Assembly (NCBI RefSeq): GCF_040947875.1
Contig: NZ_JBFRXN010000002.1
Location: 62,001 to 126,000 of the forward strand
Origin: Pseudomonas sp. MYb118
GTDB lineage: Bacteria; Pseudomonadota; Gammaproteobacteria; Pseudomonadales; Pseudomonadaceae
DNA length: 64,000 nt
Direction of reading: 5' to 3'
The translations under genes were made by a program, and so were the position numbers. This document shows, in pieces, positions 47,030 through 55,511 of this stretch. Numbering within the stretch: position 1 is the stretch's first letter; every line of letters begins with the position of its first letter. A model generated the notes under the pieces. That model did not search any database, had not been told where the DNA came from, and was given only the letters and a program-made list of their open reading frames with translations.

Positions 47030-49477
47030 ATGCTGCTGTTGTGGATATTGGTTCTGGTTGTCGGGATTGCGTATTTAGCCCACCGCCGTATCGCCCCCCT
47101 GCCCGCCCTGTGCATCGTTGCCGTTTATGTGGTGGCGATGGGCGCCTTCAGCCGCGCGCCAGGCTGGTTGCTGCTGGTACTGTGGGTGTTGATCGCCGCC
47201 GTCGCAGCCCCTCTGTTGCTGCCGGACCTGCGCCGCAAATACTTCAGCGCGCCTTTGTTCGACTGGTTCCAGAAAACCCTGCCGCCAATGTCGGAAACCG
47301 AACGAGATGCCATCGACGCCGGTACGGTGTGGTGGGACGGCGAGCTGTTCAGTGGCCGCCCGGACTGGGACAAACTGCTGTCCTACCCCAAGGCGCAATT
47401 GACCGAAGAAGAACAGGCCTTCATCGACGGCCCGACCGACGAGCTCTGCGCAATGGTCACTGACTGGCAGATCGGCCAGGACATGGACCTTCCCGCCGAA
47501 GCCTGGGCACACATCAAAGACAACGGCTTCTTTGCCCTGATCATTCCCAAGGAATACGGCGGCAAGGGCTTCTCGGCCTACGCCCACTCCCAGGTGGCGA
47601 TGAAACTGGCCACCCGCAGCGGCGACCTCGCCTCCACCGTGATGGTCCCCAACTCCCTCGGGCCCGCGGAACTGTTGTTGCACTACGGCACCGACGAACA
47701 GCGCAACCACTACCTGCCGCGCCTAGCACGCGGCGATGACATTCCGTGCTTCGCCCTGACCGGGCCACTGGCGGGCTCCGACGCCGGCGCCATGCCCGAC
47801 ACCGGCATCATCTGCAAAGGCCAATGGCAGGGTGAAGAAACCCTCGGCCTGCGCCTGAACTGGGAAAAGCGCTACATCACCCTGGGCCCGGTCGCCACCC
47901 TCCTCGGCCTCGCGTTCAAGGCGTATGACCCGGACCATTTGCTCGGCGATGAAGTCGACCTGGGCATCAGCCTGGCGTTGATCCCCACCGACACCCCCGG
48001 CGTGGAAATCGGCCGTCGCCACCTGCCCCTGGGCGCTGCTTTCATGAACGGCCCCAACTCGGGCAAGGATGTATTCATCCCGCTGGAATTCCTCATCGGC
48101 GGCCAGCCCATGCTCGGCAAAGGCTGGATGATGCTGATGAATTGCCTGTCGGTCGGGCGCTCGATCTCGCTGCCGGCGGTGGGCACCGGCGCGGCGAAGT
48201 TCACCAGCCTGGTGACCGGCCAGTACGCGCAGATCCGTGAACAATTCAACGTGCCGCTGTCAGCCTTCGAAGGCATCCAGGAAGCGATGGCGCGGATCGG
48301 CGGCAACGCCTGGATGATGGACGCGGCGCGCATGCTCACCGCCAACGCGGTGGACCTGGGCGAGAAGCCGTCGGTCTTGTCGGCGATTCTCAAGTACCAC
48401 CTCACCGAACGCGGCCGTGAATGCATCAGCCACGCCATGGATGTGCATGGCGGCAAGGCGATCATCATGGGGCCGAACAACTACCTGGGGCGCAGCTGGA
48501 ATGGCGCGCCGATCTTCATCACCGTGGAAGGCGCGAACATCCTCTCGCGCAACCTGATGATCTTCGGCCAGGGCGCGATCCGCTGCCATCCGTTCGTCCT
48601 CAAGGAAATGGCCCTGGCCGGGCGCGAAGACAAGCAGCAGGCCCTCACCGAATTCGACGGCCTGCTGCTCAAGCACATTGGTTTTGCCGTGAGCAACGCC
48701 GCCAGTACGCTGGTGCTGAACCTGGGCTTCGGCCATTTCGAGCGGGCGCCGGGCGACAAGCTCAGCCAGGGTTATTTCCGCGCGCTCAATCGCCAGGCCG
48801 CCGCGTTCGCCATGCTCGCCGACCTCAGCATGATGCTGCTGGGCGGCGAGTTGAAGCGCCGCGAACGCCTGTCAGCGCGCCTGGGCGATGTGCTCAGCAA
48901 CCTGTACCTGGCCAGTGCCGCGCTCAAGCGCTATCACGACCTCGACTCACCGGAGCATATGGCGCCGCTGTTCAATTGGGCCATGGAAGAAAGCCTCGGT
49001 CAGTCGGAACGTGCCCTGGATGAACTGCTGACCAACTTCCCCAACCGGGTGCTCGGTTGCCTGCTGCGGGTGATCGTGTTCCCGTTCGGTCGCCGGCACA
49101 AAGGCCCATCGGACAAGCTCGGTGCCGAAGTGGCCGGGGTGATCGGCCGGGCCAAGGGCGATCCGGCCCTGGAAGAACTGCTCGGCGGCTGCTTCCGTCC
49201 GCAATCCGCCGATGACGCCGTCGGCGCACTGCAACACGCCTGCGACCTGCTGAACGCGGCACAGCCGGTACAGAAAAAGCTGCACGTGGCCCTCAAGGGC
49301 GGTCAATTCAAGCCCGTCGCCGGGGAGCACACCATAGATGCAGCCCTGGAAGCCGGCGTATTGCAGCCGATGGAGGCGCATAACCTGCGTGAGGCCGAAG
49401 CGGCGCGGCGCAAGGTGATCGACGTGGACGATTTCGACAAGGAAGAACTGGCCCTGGCGCCCGGAAAGGTCCGCTGA
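47030..49477 (+). CDS. fadE: acyl-CoA dehydrogenase FadE
   Basis: The 815-residue protein has two N-terminal membrane helices (residues about 1-60), the acyl-CoA dehydrogenase core (residues about 90-520, with FALTGPLAGSDAGAMPDTG and YGGKGFSAYAHSQVAMK) and a C-terminal DUF1974 helical domain, as in E. coli FadE. It carries out the first oxidation step of fatty acid beta-oxidation at the inner membrane and passes electrons to ETF. GGAGG lies eight bases before the ATG at 47030. Confidence 0.93.
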   Translation: MLLLWILVLVVGIAYLAHRRIAPLPALCIVAVYVVAMGAFSRAPGWLLLVLWVLIAAVAAPLLLPDLRRKYFSAPLFDWFQKTLPPMSETERDAIDAGTVWWDGELFSGRPDWDKLLSYPKAQLTEEEQAFIDGPTDELCAMVTDWQIGQDMDLPAEAWAHIKDNGFFALIIPKEYGGKGFSAYAHSQVAMKLATRSGDLASTVMVPNSLGPAELLLHYGTDEQRNHYLPRLARGDDIPCFALTGPLAGSDAGAMPDTGIICKGQWQGEETLGLRLNWEKRYITLGPVATLLGLAFKAYDPDHLLGDEVDLGISLALIPTDTPGVEIGRRHLPLGAAFMNGPNSGKDVFIPLEFLIGGQPMLGKGWMMLMNCLSVGRSISLPAVGTGAAKFTSLVTGQYAQIREQFNVPLSAFEGIQEAMARIGGNAWMMDAARMLTANAVDLGEKPSVLSAILKYHLTERGRECISHAMDVHGGKAIIMGPNNYLGRSWNGAPIFITVEGANILSRNLMIFGQGAIRCHPFVLKEMALAGREDKQQALTEFDGLLLKHIGFAVSNAASTLVLNLGFGHFERAPGDKLSQGYFRALNRQAAAFAMLADLSMMLLGGELKRRERLSARLGDVLSNLYLASAALKRYHDLDSPEHMAPLFNWAMEESLGQSERALDELLTNFPNRVLGCLLRVIVFPFGRRHKGPSDKLGAEVAGVIGRAKGDPALEELLGGCFRPQSADDAVGALQHACDLLNAAQPVQKKLHVALKGGQFKPVAGEHTIDAALEAGVLQPMEAHNLREAEAARRKVIDVDDFDKEELALAPGKVR

Positions 49478-49551
49478 TCCTGCCAGCGGTGTAAAAACCG
49501 GCGTGGGAGCCTTATACTCCCGCGCCCGTTTTGCTCTTGAGGACTTATCTC

Positions 49552-49959
49552 GTGTCCAACGTCGTTGCCGATCATCTCGTCTTGCTTGACCACTTGCGCA
49601 GCATCCTGGTCGCCGTGGGTGAGGCCGAACAGGTTCCCGAAGAAAGCCATGCCTTGTTCCTGGAACGCTTCGACGAACTGCGCGCCCTGCTGCCGGTCGA
49701 CCCGATCGAAAGCCAGTACCTGGGCCAGGACATCCTCTGCCAGGTGATGACCCGCTACCCGCAAGTCGCCCACCTGGTTCCGCGTGACCTGTTGTGGTTC
49801 TTCGCCGGTGACTGCCTGCACTACATGCCTGACGAGGAAATCAACCTGTTCCAGGCCCTGGAAGAGCGCCGCTACGAAGCCGAACAGAACGACGAACCGT
49901 TCGACTGGCACCAGGAAAAACAGCTGCTGGCGATGTCGAACGACGAGAGCCGGCACTGA
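49552..49959 (+). CDS. PA2817-like small conserved protein
   Basis: The 135-residue acidic protein starts with GTG at 49552, preceded by GAGGA. It is mostly helical, with DHLVLLDHLRSILVAVGEAEQVPEES and HLVPRDLLWFFAGDCLHYMPDEEI. It belongs to a Pseudomonas family found next to fadE and known only by locus-type names. No catalytic motif is visible and the function is unknown. The start 75 bp after fadE suggests a shared transcript or a short promoter region. Confidence 0.8.
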   Translation: MSNVVADHLVLLDHLRSILVAVGEAEQVPEESHALFLERFDELRALLPVDPIESQYLGQDILCQVMTRYPQVAHLVPRDLLWFFAGDCLHYMPDEEINLFQALEERRYEAEQNDEPFDWHQEKQLLAMSNDESRH

Positions 49960-49964
49960 TAGAC

Positions 49965-49990
49965 AAAGGCCCGCATTGCGGGCCTTTTTT
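49965..49990 (+). terminator. rho-independent terminator after the PA2817-like gene
   Basis: AAAGGCCCGC pairs with GCGGGCCTTT, followed by T's, five bases past the stop codon. Confidence 0.92.
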
Positions 49991-50034
49991 ATGGCCCGGT
50001 CGGCCCTCCCGCTTCCTTCTTCCTTCTCCTGTCT

Positions 50035-50138
50035 CCTGTAGGAGCGAGCTTGCTCGCGATGGTGGCTCAGGCACCGCGGGCATTCAGACAGCCACCGTTA
50101 TCGTTGACGACCATCGCGAGCAAGCTCGCTCCTACAGG
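50035..50138. repeat. REPIN
   Basis: Two opposed REPs with the GAGCGAGCTTGCTCGCGA core are separated by about 50 bp. They sit between the terminator of the PA2817-like gene and the end of the LysR gene. Confidence 0.9.
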
Positions 50139-50152
50139 ATGGGGGGTGGGGG

Positions 50153-51091
50153 CTATTTGCCGGGCTTGCCCAGGGTTGGCTCTTTCTCCAGGCACTCCAC
50201 CAGATAGTCGATCAACACCCGCAGCTTGGGCGGCAGGTAGCGCGTGGGCGAATGCAACAGCCACGCACCGCCGTGGTACGAGGCCAGGAACGTCCAGTCC
50301 GGCAGTACCTGCACCAGCGAGCCCTGCTCCAGCGCATGACGCGCGGTGAAGTACGGCAGGCTGCCGATCCCGATGTGCTGCAACACCGCGTCCAGCCGCA
50401 CACCGGTGTGATTGGCGGCGTAGCGTCCGCGCACACCGACGGTGACGGCCTTGGTGCCCTTCTTGAATTTCCAGCGCGCATCGCTTGGCGTTTCGCCCAG
50501 GTAGATACAACTGTGGTTGAGCAAATCGTGCGGATGGGTCGGTGTACCATGCTCGGCCAGATACCGGGGAGTCGCGCAAAGCAGGTGGTCGATGGTCAGC
50601 AATTGCCGCCCCACCAGGCCAGCGGGAGGATGGTCGGTGATGCGAATCGCCAGATCGACGTGATCGTCGATCAAATCGACCTGACGATCCTCCAGCAGTA
50701 ACTCCACATCCACCTTGGGATAGCGTCGCAGAAACTCCGGCATATGTGGGTGGATCACGAATCGCCCGACCGCCTTGGGCACACTCACCCGCACCAGGCC
50801 TTGCGCTTCATCGGTGAACTGGCCGCTGATTTCCATGACCGATCTGGCGGCGTTGACCATCTCCTGACAGCGCTTGAACACCTCTTCCCCGCCATCGCTC
50901 AAACGCAGCTTGCGCGTGGTGCGCTGCAACAGGCGCGTGGCCAGCGCCTTCTCCAGACGTGAAATGCTGCGACTGACCGCCGACGGCGAACTGCCCAGTT
51001 GGCGTGCGGCTTCGGAAAAGCTTCCGGTCTCGACGACCTTGACGAAAATCGCCATTTCACCGAGCAACGGCAAGGGGAGATTTATGCTCAC
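50153..51091 (-). CDS. LysR-family transcriptional regulator
   Basis: The 312-residue protein has the N-terminal LysR helix-turn-helix (FVKVVETGSFSEAARQLGSSPSAVSRSISRLEKAL, about residues 15-50) and a two-lobed substrate-binding domain. It begins with GTG at 51091 and is divergent from the AlaX-like gene with 91 bp between the starts. It therefore probably regulates the AlaX-oxygenase-LysE group. The effector is unknown, possibly an amino acid. Confidence 0.87.
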   Translation of the reverse strand: MSINLPLPLLGEMAIFVKVVETGSFSEAARQLGSSPSAVSRSISRLEKALATRLLQRTTRKLRLSDGGEEVFKRCQEMVNAARSVMEISGQFTDEAQGLVRVSVPKAVGRFVIHPHMPEFLRRYPKVDVELLLEDRQVDLIDDHVDLAIRITDHPPAGLVGRQLLTIDHLLCATPRYLAEHGTPTHPHDLLNHSCIYLGETPSDARWKFKKGTKAVTVGVRGRYAANHTGVRLDAVLQHIGIGSLPYFTARHALEQGSLVQVLPDWTFLASYHGGAWLLHSPTRYLPPKLRVLIDYLVECLEKEPTLGKPGK

Positions 51092-51182
51092 GGCACAACA
51101 GTCCTTTGATGTTTGAACGGATTATCACGCCATTGTGCGCTTCATATAATGAAATACATAACCGTTAGTGAGGGCATGGAAT

Positions 51183-51809
51183 ATGACGCTTCGCCTCTTT
51201 TTCCATAGTGATGACCTCAAGGCCAACGTGGAAGTACTGGAATGCACCCCCCACGAAAATGAATTCGCGGTGGAGTTGCGCGCCACACTGTTTCACCCCC
51301 AGGGCGGTGGACAACCCTTCGATACCGGCTGGATTGGCGACAGCCAGGTCCTGCGCGTGGTGCAGGATCCCGAGCGCATCCTGCACTTCGTGGACCGTCC
51401 CGTGGCGCTGGGCATGACCCCGATTCGCGTCGATGAGCCGCGCCGTCAGTTCAACACGCGGATGCACTCGGCTGGTCATCTGATCGGCCATTTCGTCCAG
51501 GCGATGGGCTGGATGCCAGTCAAGGCGCATCACTGGCCCGGCGAAGGCCGGGTGCAGTTCAAGCCGACGGAGGGTGCCCAGGAGGCAGACGCCGGGATGA
51601 TCGAGTTCGGCCTCGAACAATGGATCGCCCATGATCTGCCACGCCTGACCTCGCTGCGCGAAGGCTCGCGGGAAATCGGTTTCGGTGAACTGCCGGCTTA
51701 TGGCTGTGGCGGCACCCACGTGCGTAGCCTGAAGGAGTTGGGCAAAGTCACGATCGCTGCCGTTTCACAGAAGAAAGGCACGCTTTCAGTCCACTACAGC
51801 GTGGATTGA
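51183..51809 (+). CDS. alanyl-tRNA editing protein (AlaX-like)
   Basis: The 208-residue protein has the AlaX/ThrRS-SAD editing fold. Zinc-ligand motifs are RMHSAGHLIGHFV (HxxxH type) and YGCGGTHVRSL (CxxxH). Such stand-alone proteins hydrolyse Ser or Gly wrongly attached to tRNA-Ala. AlaRS itself already carries this domain, so a free copy beside an oxygenase and an exporter may instead clear tRNA charged with an unusual amino acid; this is an inference. The ATG at 51183 is chosen over a codon five upstream. The oxygenase gene starts 82 bp downstream. Confidence 0.88.
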   Translation: MTLRLFFHSDDLKANVEVLECTPHENEFAVELRATLFHPQGGGQPFDTGWIGDSQVLRVVQDPERILHFVDRPVALGMTPIRVDEPRRQFNTRMHSAGHLIGHFVQAMGWMPVKAHHWPGEGRVQFKPTEGAQEADAGMIEFGLEQWIAHDLPRLTSLREGSREIGFGELPAYGCGGTHVRSLKELGKVTIAAVSQKKGTLSVHYSVD

Positions 51810-51891
51810 GCCTGCGGGCGATACCGGACCCTGTATCGCCCGACGCCGGGAACACCCGGTTCCTCATTACCCCCATAGATGGACCTTGACC

Positions 51892-52662
51892 ATGATGCTT
51901 GATGTCGAGCGTCTCGATGAGACGTGCATAAAAAAACTCGCCAACGAAGAAGTGCTCGCCATTCGCGTCAAGCGCTTCCTGGCGCCGCCACTGGCTCGTC
52001 AGATCGGCGACAAGATTCTTGAGCCCGGCTTTGAAGGCTATATCAACGCGCCGAGTATCGGTCGTATCGGCATGGCTTTTTATGAGGCGGAAAATCAGCC
52101 ACTGCTGATCGAGGATTACTTCGAGCGCGCCACCGAAAACATCGCGGAACTGCGCAATCGCTGCGCGCCGTATTCGTCGCCGGTCGACACCCTGCGCTGC
52201 ATGCTCGACGAATCCTGGCCGGCCGGCGCCCACCTGGAAAACCTCTACGGCCGCAAGATGTACGTCGGGCTGTCCCGGGTAGTGAAACCCGGCGTGTGCT
52301 TCCTGGCCCATCACGACATTTTTGCCAAGGACGCCCCGGACAGCTACCAGGCGCACAGCCTCGATGCGCAATTCGCCTGCAACGTGTACCTGAACATGCC
52401 CAGCGAAGGCGGCGCATTGCAGATGTGGGACCACGACATTTCCCCGGACCAGTTCGACGACATGCGCGGCGACAGTTACGGCATCGACCCGGCGTTGCTG
52501 GGCGAGCCGACCCTCGAGGTACGTCCCGAGCCGGGCGATTTCATCATGTTCAATTCGCGGCGCATGCACGCAGTGACACCCGGCGTAGCGCATCCGCGCC
52601 TGAGCCTTTCCTTCTTTGTCGGCTATCGCGGCAATGCTTCCCCCCTGACGTTCTGGAGTTGA
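51892..52662 (+). CDS. 2-oxoglutarate/Fe(II)-dependent oxygenase (probable amino-acid hydroxylase)
   Basis: The 256-residue protein has a double-stranded beta-helix iron site: H140-x-D142 in LAHHDIFA and H226 in SRRMHAVTP, with R236 in PRLSLS as the likely 2-oxoglutarate anchor. The facial triad keeps its Asp, so hydroxylation is expected rather than the halogenation seen where this residue is Gly or Ala. The substrate is unknown. A free amino acid is inferred from the neighbouring LysE exporter and AlaX-like protein. The exporter gene starts one base after the stop codon, so the two are almost certainly co-translated. The ATG at 51892 or 51895 could be the start. Confidence 0.75.
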   Translation: MMLDVERLDETCIKKLANEEVLAIRVKRFLAPPLARQIGDKILEPGFEGYINAPSIGRIGMAFYEAENQPLLIEDYFERATENIAELRNRCAPYSSPVDTLRCMLDESWPAGAHLENLYGRKMYVGLSRVVKPGVCFLAHHDIFAKDAPDSYQAHSLDAQFACNVYLNMPSEGGALQMWDHDISPDQFDDMRGDSYGIDPALLGEPTLEVRPEPGDFIMFNSRRMHAVTPGVAHPRLSLSFFVGYRGNASPLTFWS

Positions 52663-52663
52663 A

Positions 52664-53305
52664 ATGCTGTTTTCGAATTACCTGGGTGAATTCCTGACCC
52701 TGGCAACCATTCACTTTCTGGCCGTGGTCGCCCCCGGACCGGATTTCGCCGTCACCATCCGCCAGAGCGTACGCTTCGGTCGTGGCGTGGGCATTTGCAC
52801 CGCGCTGGGCATTGGCGCCGGCATTTCCGTGCATGTGCTCTACACCCTGCTGGGCGTTGGCACACTGATGCATACCCTGCCCTGGCTGCTGACCGTGGCC
52901 AAGGTCGTCGGCGGCGCCTACATTCTGTACCTCGGCGTCAGCCTGTTGCGCAGCCAGCCCAAGTCGGTGCTTGAAGGTGAGAAAGAGGCCGATGAACCGC
53001 TGGTCGAGCAAACCCTGTTGAAGGCCTTCACCACCGGGTTTCTGACCAACGCGACCAACCCCAAGGCCACGCTGTTTTTCCTGGCGATTTTCACCACCCT
53101 GATCAGTACCTCGACGCCACTCGGTATCCAGGCGCTGTACGGGGTCTGGATGTGCTGTGTGAATGCGCTGTGGTTCGTGATTGTCGCGCTGTTCTTCTCC
53201 AGCCACCGGGTCCGGTTGCAGTTCATGCGCATGGGGCACTGGTTCGAGCGCACCATGGGGGTGATTCTGATTCTGTTCGCCGGGCGCCTGATTCTGTCGA
53301 TGTAA
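52664..53305 (+). CDS. LysE/RhtB-family amino acid exporter
   Basis: The 213-residue protein has six predicted membrane helices. The LysE signature region is VVAPGPDFAVTIRQSVRFGRGVGICTALGIGAG at residues 20-55 and NPKATLFFLAIFTT lies near residue 130. It exports free amino acids or derivatives through the inner membrane. Its gene lies one base after the oxygenase gene, so export of the oxygenase product is inferred. A terminator follows 17 bp on. Confidence 0.9.
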   Translation: MLFSNYLGEFLTLATIHFLAVVAPGPDFAVTIRQSVRFGRGVGICTALGIGAGISVHVLYTLLGVGTLMHTLPWLLTVAKVVGGAYILYLGVSLLRSQPKSVLEGEKEADEPLVEQTLLKAFTTGFLTNATNPKATLFFLAIFTTLISTSTPLGIQALYGVWMCCVNALWFVIVALFFSSHRVRLQFMRMGHWFERTMGVILILFAGRLILSM

Positions 53306-53321
53306 CACCGGCATCCGCACG

Positions 53322-53355
53322 AAAAAGGCCCGCTCAGTCTGACTGGCGGGCCTTT
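53322..53355 (+). terminator. terminator of the AlaX-oxygenase-LysE group
   Basis: AAAGGCCCGC pairs with GCGGGCCTTT around a 12-base loop, 17 bp after the LysE stop codon. Confidence 0.85.
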
Positions 53356-53385
53356 CGGGGGCTTGGGACAAATCGCAGGCAAACA

Positions 53386-53414
53386 AAAACGCCGCTCAGT
53401 GAGCGGCGTTTTTT
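53386..53414. terminator. terminator of the tRNA operon (bidirectional)
   Basis: AAAAACGCCGCTCA pairs with TGAGCGGCGTTTTT, with A/T runs on both sides. On the minus strand it lies just beyond the last tRNA and ends that transcript. Confidence 0.9.
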
Positions 53415-53421
53415 GTGAATT

Positions 53422-53497
<76 letters not shown>

Positions 53498-53500
53498 AAA

Positions 53501-53576
53501 TGGCGTCCCCTAGGGGACTCGAACCCCTGTTACCGCCGTGAAAGGGCGGTGTCCTAGGCCACTAGACGAAGGGGAC
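53501..53576 (-). tRNA. tRNA-Glu (anticodon TTC), copy 2 of the operon
   Basis: The 76-nt cloverleaf includes CCA: acceptor GTCCCCT, anticodon loop CTTTCAC with TTC, and T-arm GGTTCGAGTC on the minus strand. It is identical to the copy at 53759-53834. Confidence 0.97.
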
Positions 53577-53680
53577 ACGCTACCCGGAACACATGGTGTG
53601 TGTTTCGGTGTCCAGATCCCTGTCCGAAGACCGGGTTCTGGTTTCACTCAGCCCTGCTCGAAAGCAACGCTGTTTAAAAT

Positions 53681-53756
<76 letters not shown>

Positions 53757-53758
53757 AT

Positions 53759-53834
53759 TGGCGTCCCCTAGGGGACTCGAACCCCTGTTACCGCCGTGAA
53801 AGGGCGGTGTCCTAGGCCACTAGACGAAGGGGAC
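53759..53834 (-). tRNA. tRNA-Glu (anticodon TTC), copy 1 of the operon
   Basis: Identical to the tRNA-Glu at 53501-53576. It is the promoter-proximal gene of the four-tRNA minus-strand unit Glu-Gly-Glu-Gly. Confidence 0.97.
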
Positions 53835-53895
53835 ACACTACAACATTCACTCCCTGCCGCGTTTCGCTGTGTGCTTTACGCTGCAAGTGGCGCGC

Positions 53896-53924
53896 ATTCT
53901 ATGGATGGATTGAGAGGTCGTCAA
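53896..53924 (-). promoter_or_regulatory. sigma-70 promoter of the tRNA operon
   Basis: On the minus strand TTGACG, exactly 17 bp, then TAGAAT, followed by a GCGCGCC discriminator typical of stable-RNA promoters under stringent control. The expected start is near 53888, about 55 bp before the first tRNA. Confidence 0.85.
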
Positions 53925-54214
53925 CCCCCGAATATAAATTTATTTAAATCAATGACTTCGCCCTGCTTTGAACGGTGAAAACGGCTTTTTGGGCGACCGC
54001 TGTCTGACGCCTATATTCTGACGCTCGCCAAGACGTTATAGTCCACCCATGCAAAACATGATGGCAATGTGCAACTCGATTGTAATTGCTTATATAAGCA
54101 GCGTTGCGGTCGATACAGTGACAAGCGCGTTCGATTCAACCCGTCGAGCGGCCCTATGCGGCCCCATGCCAAGCCACTAAACTCGCTCGCGAATCCCATA
54201 AAGAGGTCTTACCG
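53925..54214. other. intergenic region upstream of the coiled-coil protein gene
   Basis: Nearly 300 bp, AT-rich at the left side, between the tRNA promoter and the next plus-strand gene. No ORF, repeat or RNA is supportable in it. The AAGAGG ribosome site at 54201-54206 belongs to the following gene. Confidence 0.6.
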
Positions 54215-54979
54215 TTGACGCCACTCATGATCACCCTGCTCGTCGTAGCCGGGATTGCACTCTTGATCGCCATTGGGTACATGAACCATGTGGTGGAAGC
54301 CAACAAGCTGGAACGGGCCCGCACTCAGGTTGAACTCAACGACCGCCTGCGCCGGTGCGGCGAAATCACCGAGACCTTCCCAGGCCAGTTCATGACGCCG
54401 GCCCTCAAGCTGTTGCTGACCCGCCTGGAACTGAACGTCTGCCAGCGCCTGCTGAACCTGGAGAAAACCAGCGCCATCCTCAAGGCGCGGATCACCGAGC
54501 TGAACGCGTTGATCGGCCAGGGTGAGTCGATCCCGGTCAACAACCCGCCCGCGCCGATCCAGACCGAAGCCAAGGCCAAGGATGTGCGTTTCCTGCTCGA
54601 AGCCTTGCATGGCCAGATCACCCGCGCGGCGCAGGACGGTTTCCTGATGCCCAACGAAGCCAAACGCTGGATCCGCGAGGTTCGCCACATCCTGGTTTTG
54701 CTGCACATCGAATTCTTCAACAACCTGGGCCAGCACTGCCTGCAACAGAACCAGCCCGGCCAGGCTCGCCTGGCCTTCGAACGCGGCGTGCAATACCTGC
54801 GCAAACAGCAGGAGCCACAGGTCTATGCCGAACAGCTCGAGTACCTAGAAAAACTGCTGGCCCGCGCCAATGCGCAAGTCATGGACGAACGTGCACAGAC
54901 TGAAGACGAGGCCAACCAGTTGAACGAAGGCCTCAAGGAAGACGAGGCGGACTGGAAGAAGCGCGTGATCTACGACTGA
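54215..54979 (+). CDS. conserved membrane-anchored helical protein, function unknown
   Basis: The 254-residue protein has one N-terminal membrane helix (MITLLVVAGIALLIAIGYM) and a long cytoplasmic, charged, all-helical body with coiled-coil and TPR-like character (LAFERGVQYLRKQQEPQVYAEQLEYLEKLLARAN). The TTG at 54215 is chosen because AGAGG lies eight bases upstream. The first ATG at 54227 would leave 20 bases to that site, so TTG is better supported. It follows the tRNA operon. It is conserved in pseudomonads as a hypothetical protein as far as I recognise it, and no function can be assigned. Confidence 0.75.
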   Translation: MTPLMITLLVVAGIALLIAIGYMNHVVEANKLERARTQVELNDRLRRCGEITETFPGQFMTPALKLLLTRLELNVCQRLLNLEKTSAILKARITELNALIGQGESIPVNNPPAPIQTEAKAKDVRFLLEALHGQITRAAQDGFLMPNEAKRWIREVRHILVLLHIEFFNNLGQHCLQQNQPGQARLAFERGVQYLRKQQEPQVYAEQLEYLEKLLARANAQVMDERAQTEDEANQLNEGLKEDEADWKKRVIYD

Positions 54980-55003
54980 TTGATCGCTCGAACACCGCAA
55001 TAT

Positions 55004-55497
55004 CCTGTGGGAACGGGCTTGCCCGCTCCCACAAAATGCCCACCGAACCTGTAGGAGCGAGCTCGCTCGCGATGGTCGTCAACGAAAACGTGGGCTGTCT
55101 GAATGCCCGCGGTGCCTGCGCCACCATCGCGGGCAAGCCCGCTCCTACAAATGCCCCACCGGACCTGTAGGAGCGAGCTCGCTCGCGATGGTCGTCAACG
55201 AAAACGTGGGCTGTCTGAATGCCCGCGGTGTCTGGGCCTCCATCGCGGGCAAGCCCGCTCCTACAAATGCCCCACCGGACCTGTAGGAGCGAGCTTGCTC
55301 GCGATGGTCATTAACGAAAACGTGGGCTGTCTGAATGCCCGCGGTGCCTGCGCCACCATCGCGGGCAAGCCCGCTCCTACAAATGCCCCACCGGACCTGT
55401 AGGAGCGAGCATGCTCGCGATGGTCGTTAACGAAAACGTGGGCTGTCTGAATGCCCGCGGTGCCTGCGCCACCATCGCGGGTAAGCCCGCTCCTACA
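55004..55497. repeat. REPIN tandem array, four units of 116 bp
   Basis: One solitary REP hairpin at about 55005-55033 precedes four near-identical REPIN units. They start at about 55048, 55164, 55280 and 55396, each 116 bp apart. Each unit has an outward GAGCGAGC hairpin, the spacer AACGAAAACGTGGGCTGTC, and an inverted GGGCAAGCCCGCTCCTAC hairpin. Units differ at single positions, for example CTCGCTCG, TTGCTCG or ATGCTCG in the first stem. The array fills the gap between two genes. Confidence 0.93.
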
Positions 55498-55511
55498 GTT
55501 GGGGGTGTCGG

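Noticed and set aside
51892..52662. Radical amino-acid halogenase (BesD type).
   Set aside because: The iron site keeps the Asp (HHD), which points to a hydroxylase; halogenases need Gly or Ala there to admit chloride. The spacing between the two His ligands also seems longer than I recall for BesD.
55004..55497. CRISPR array or tandem protein repeat.
   Set aside because: The spacers are identical between units and the repeats are REP hairpins, so it is a tandem REPIN array.
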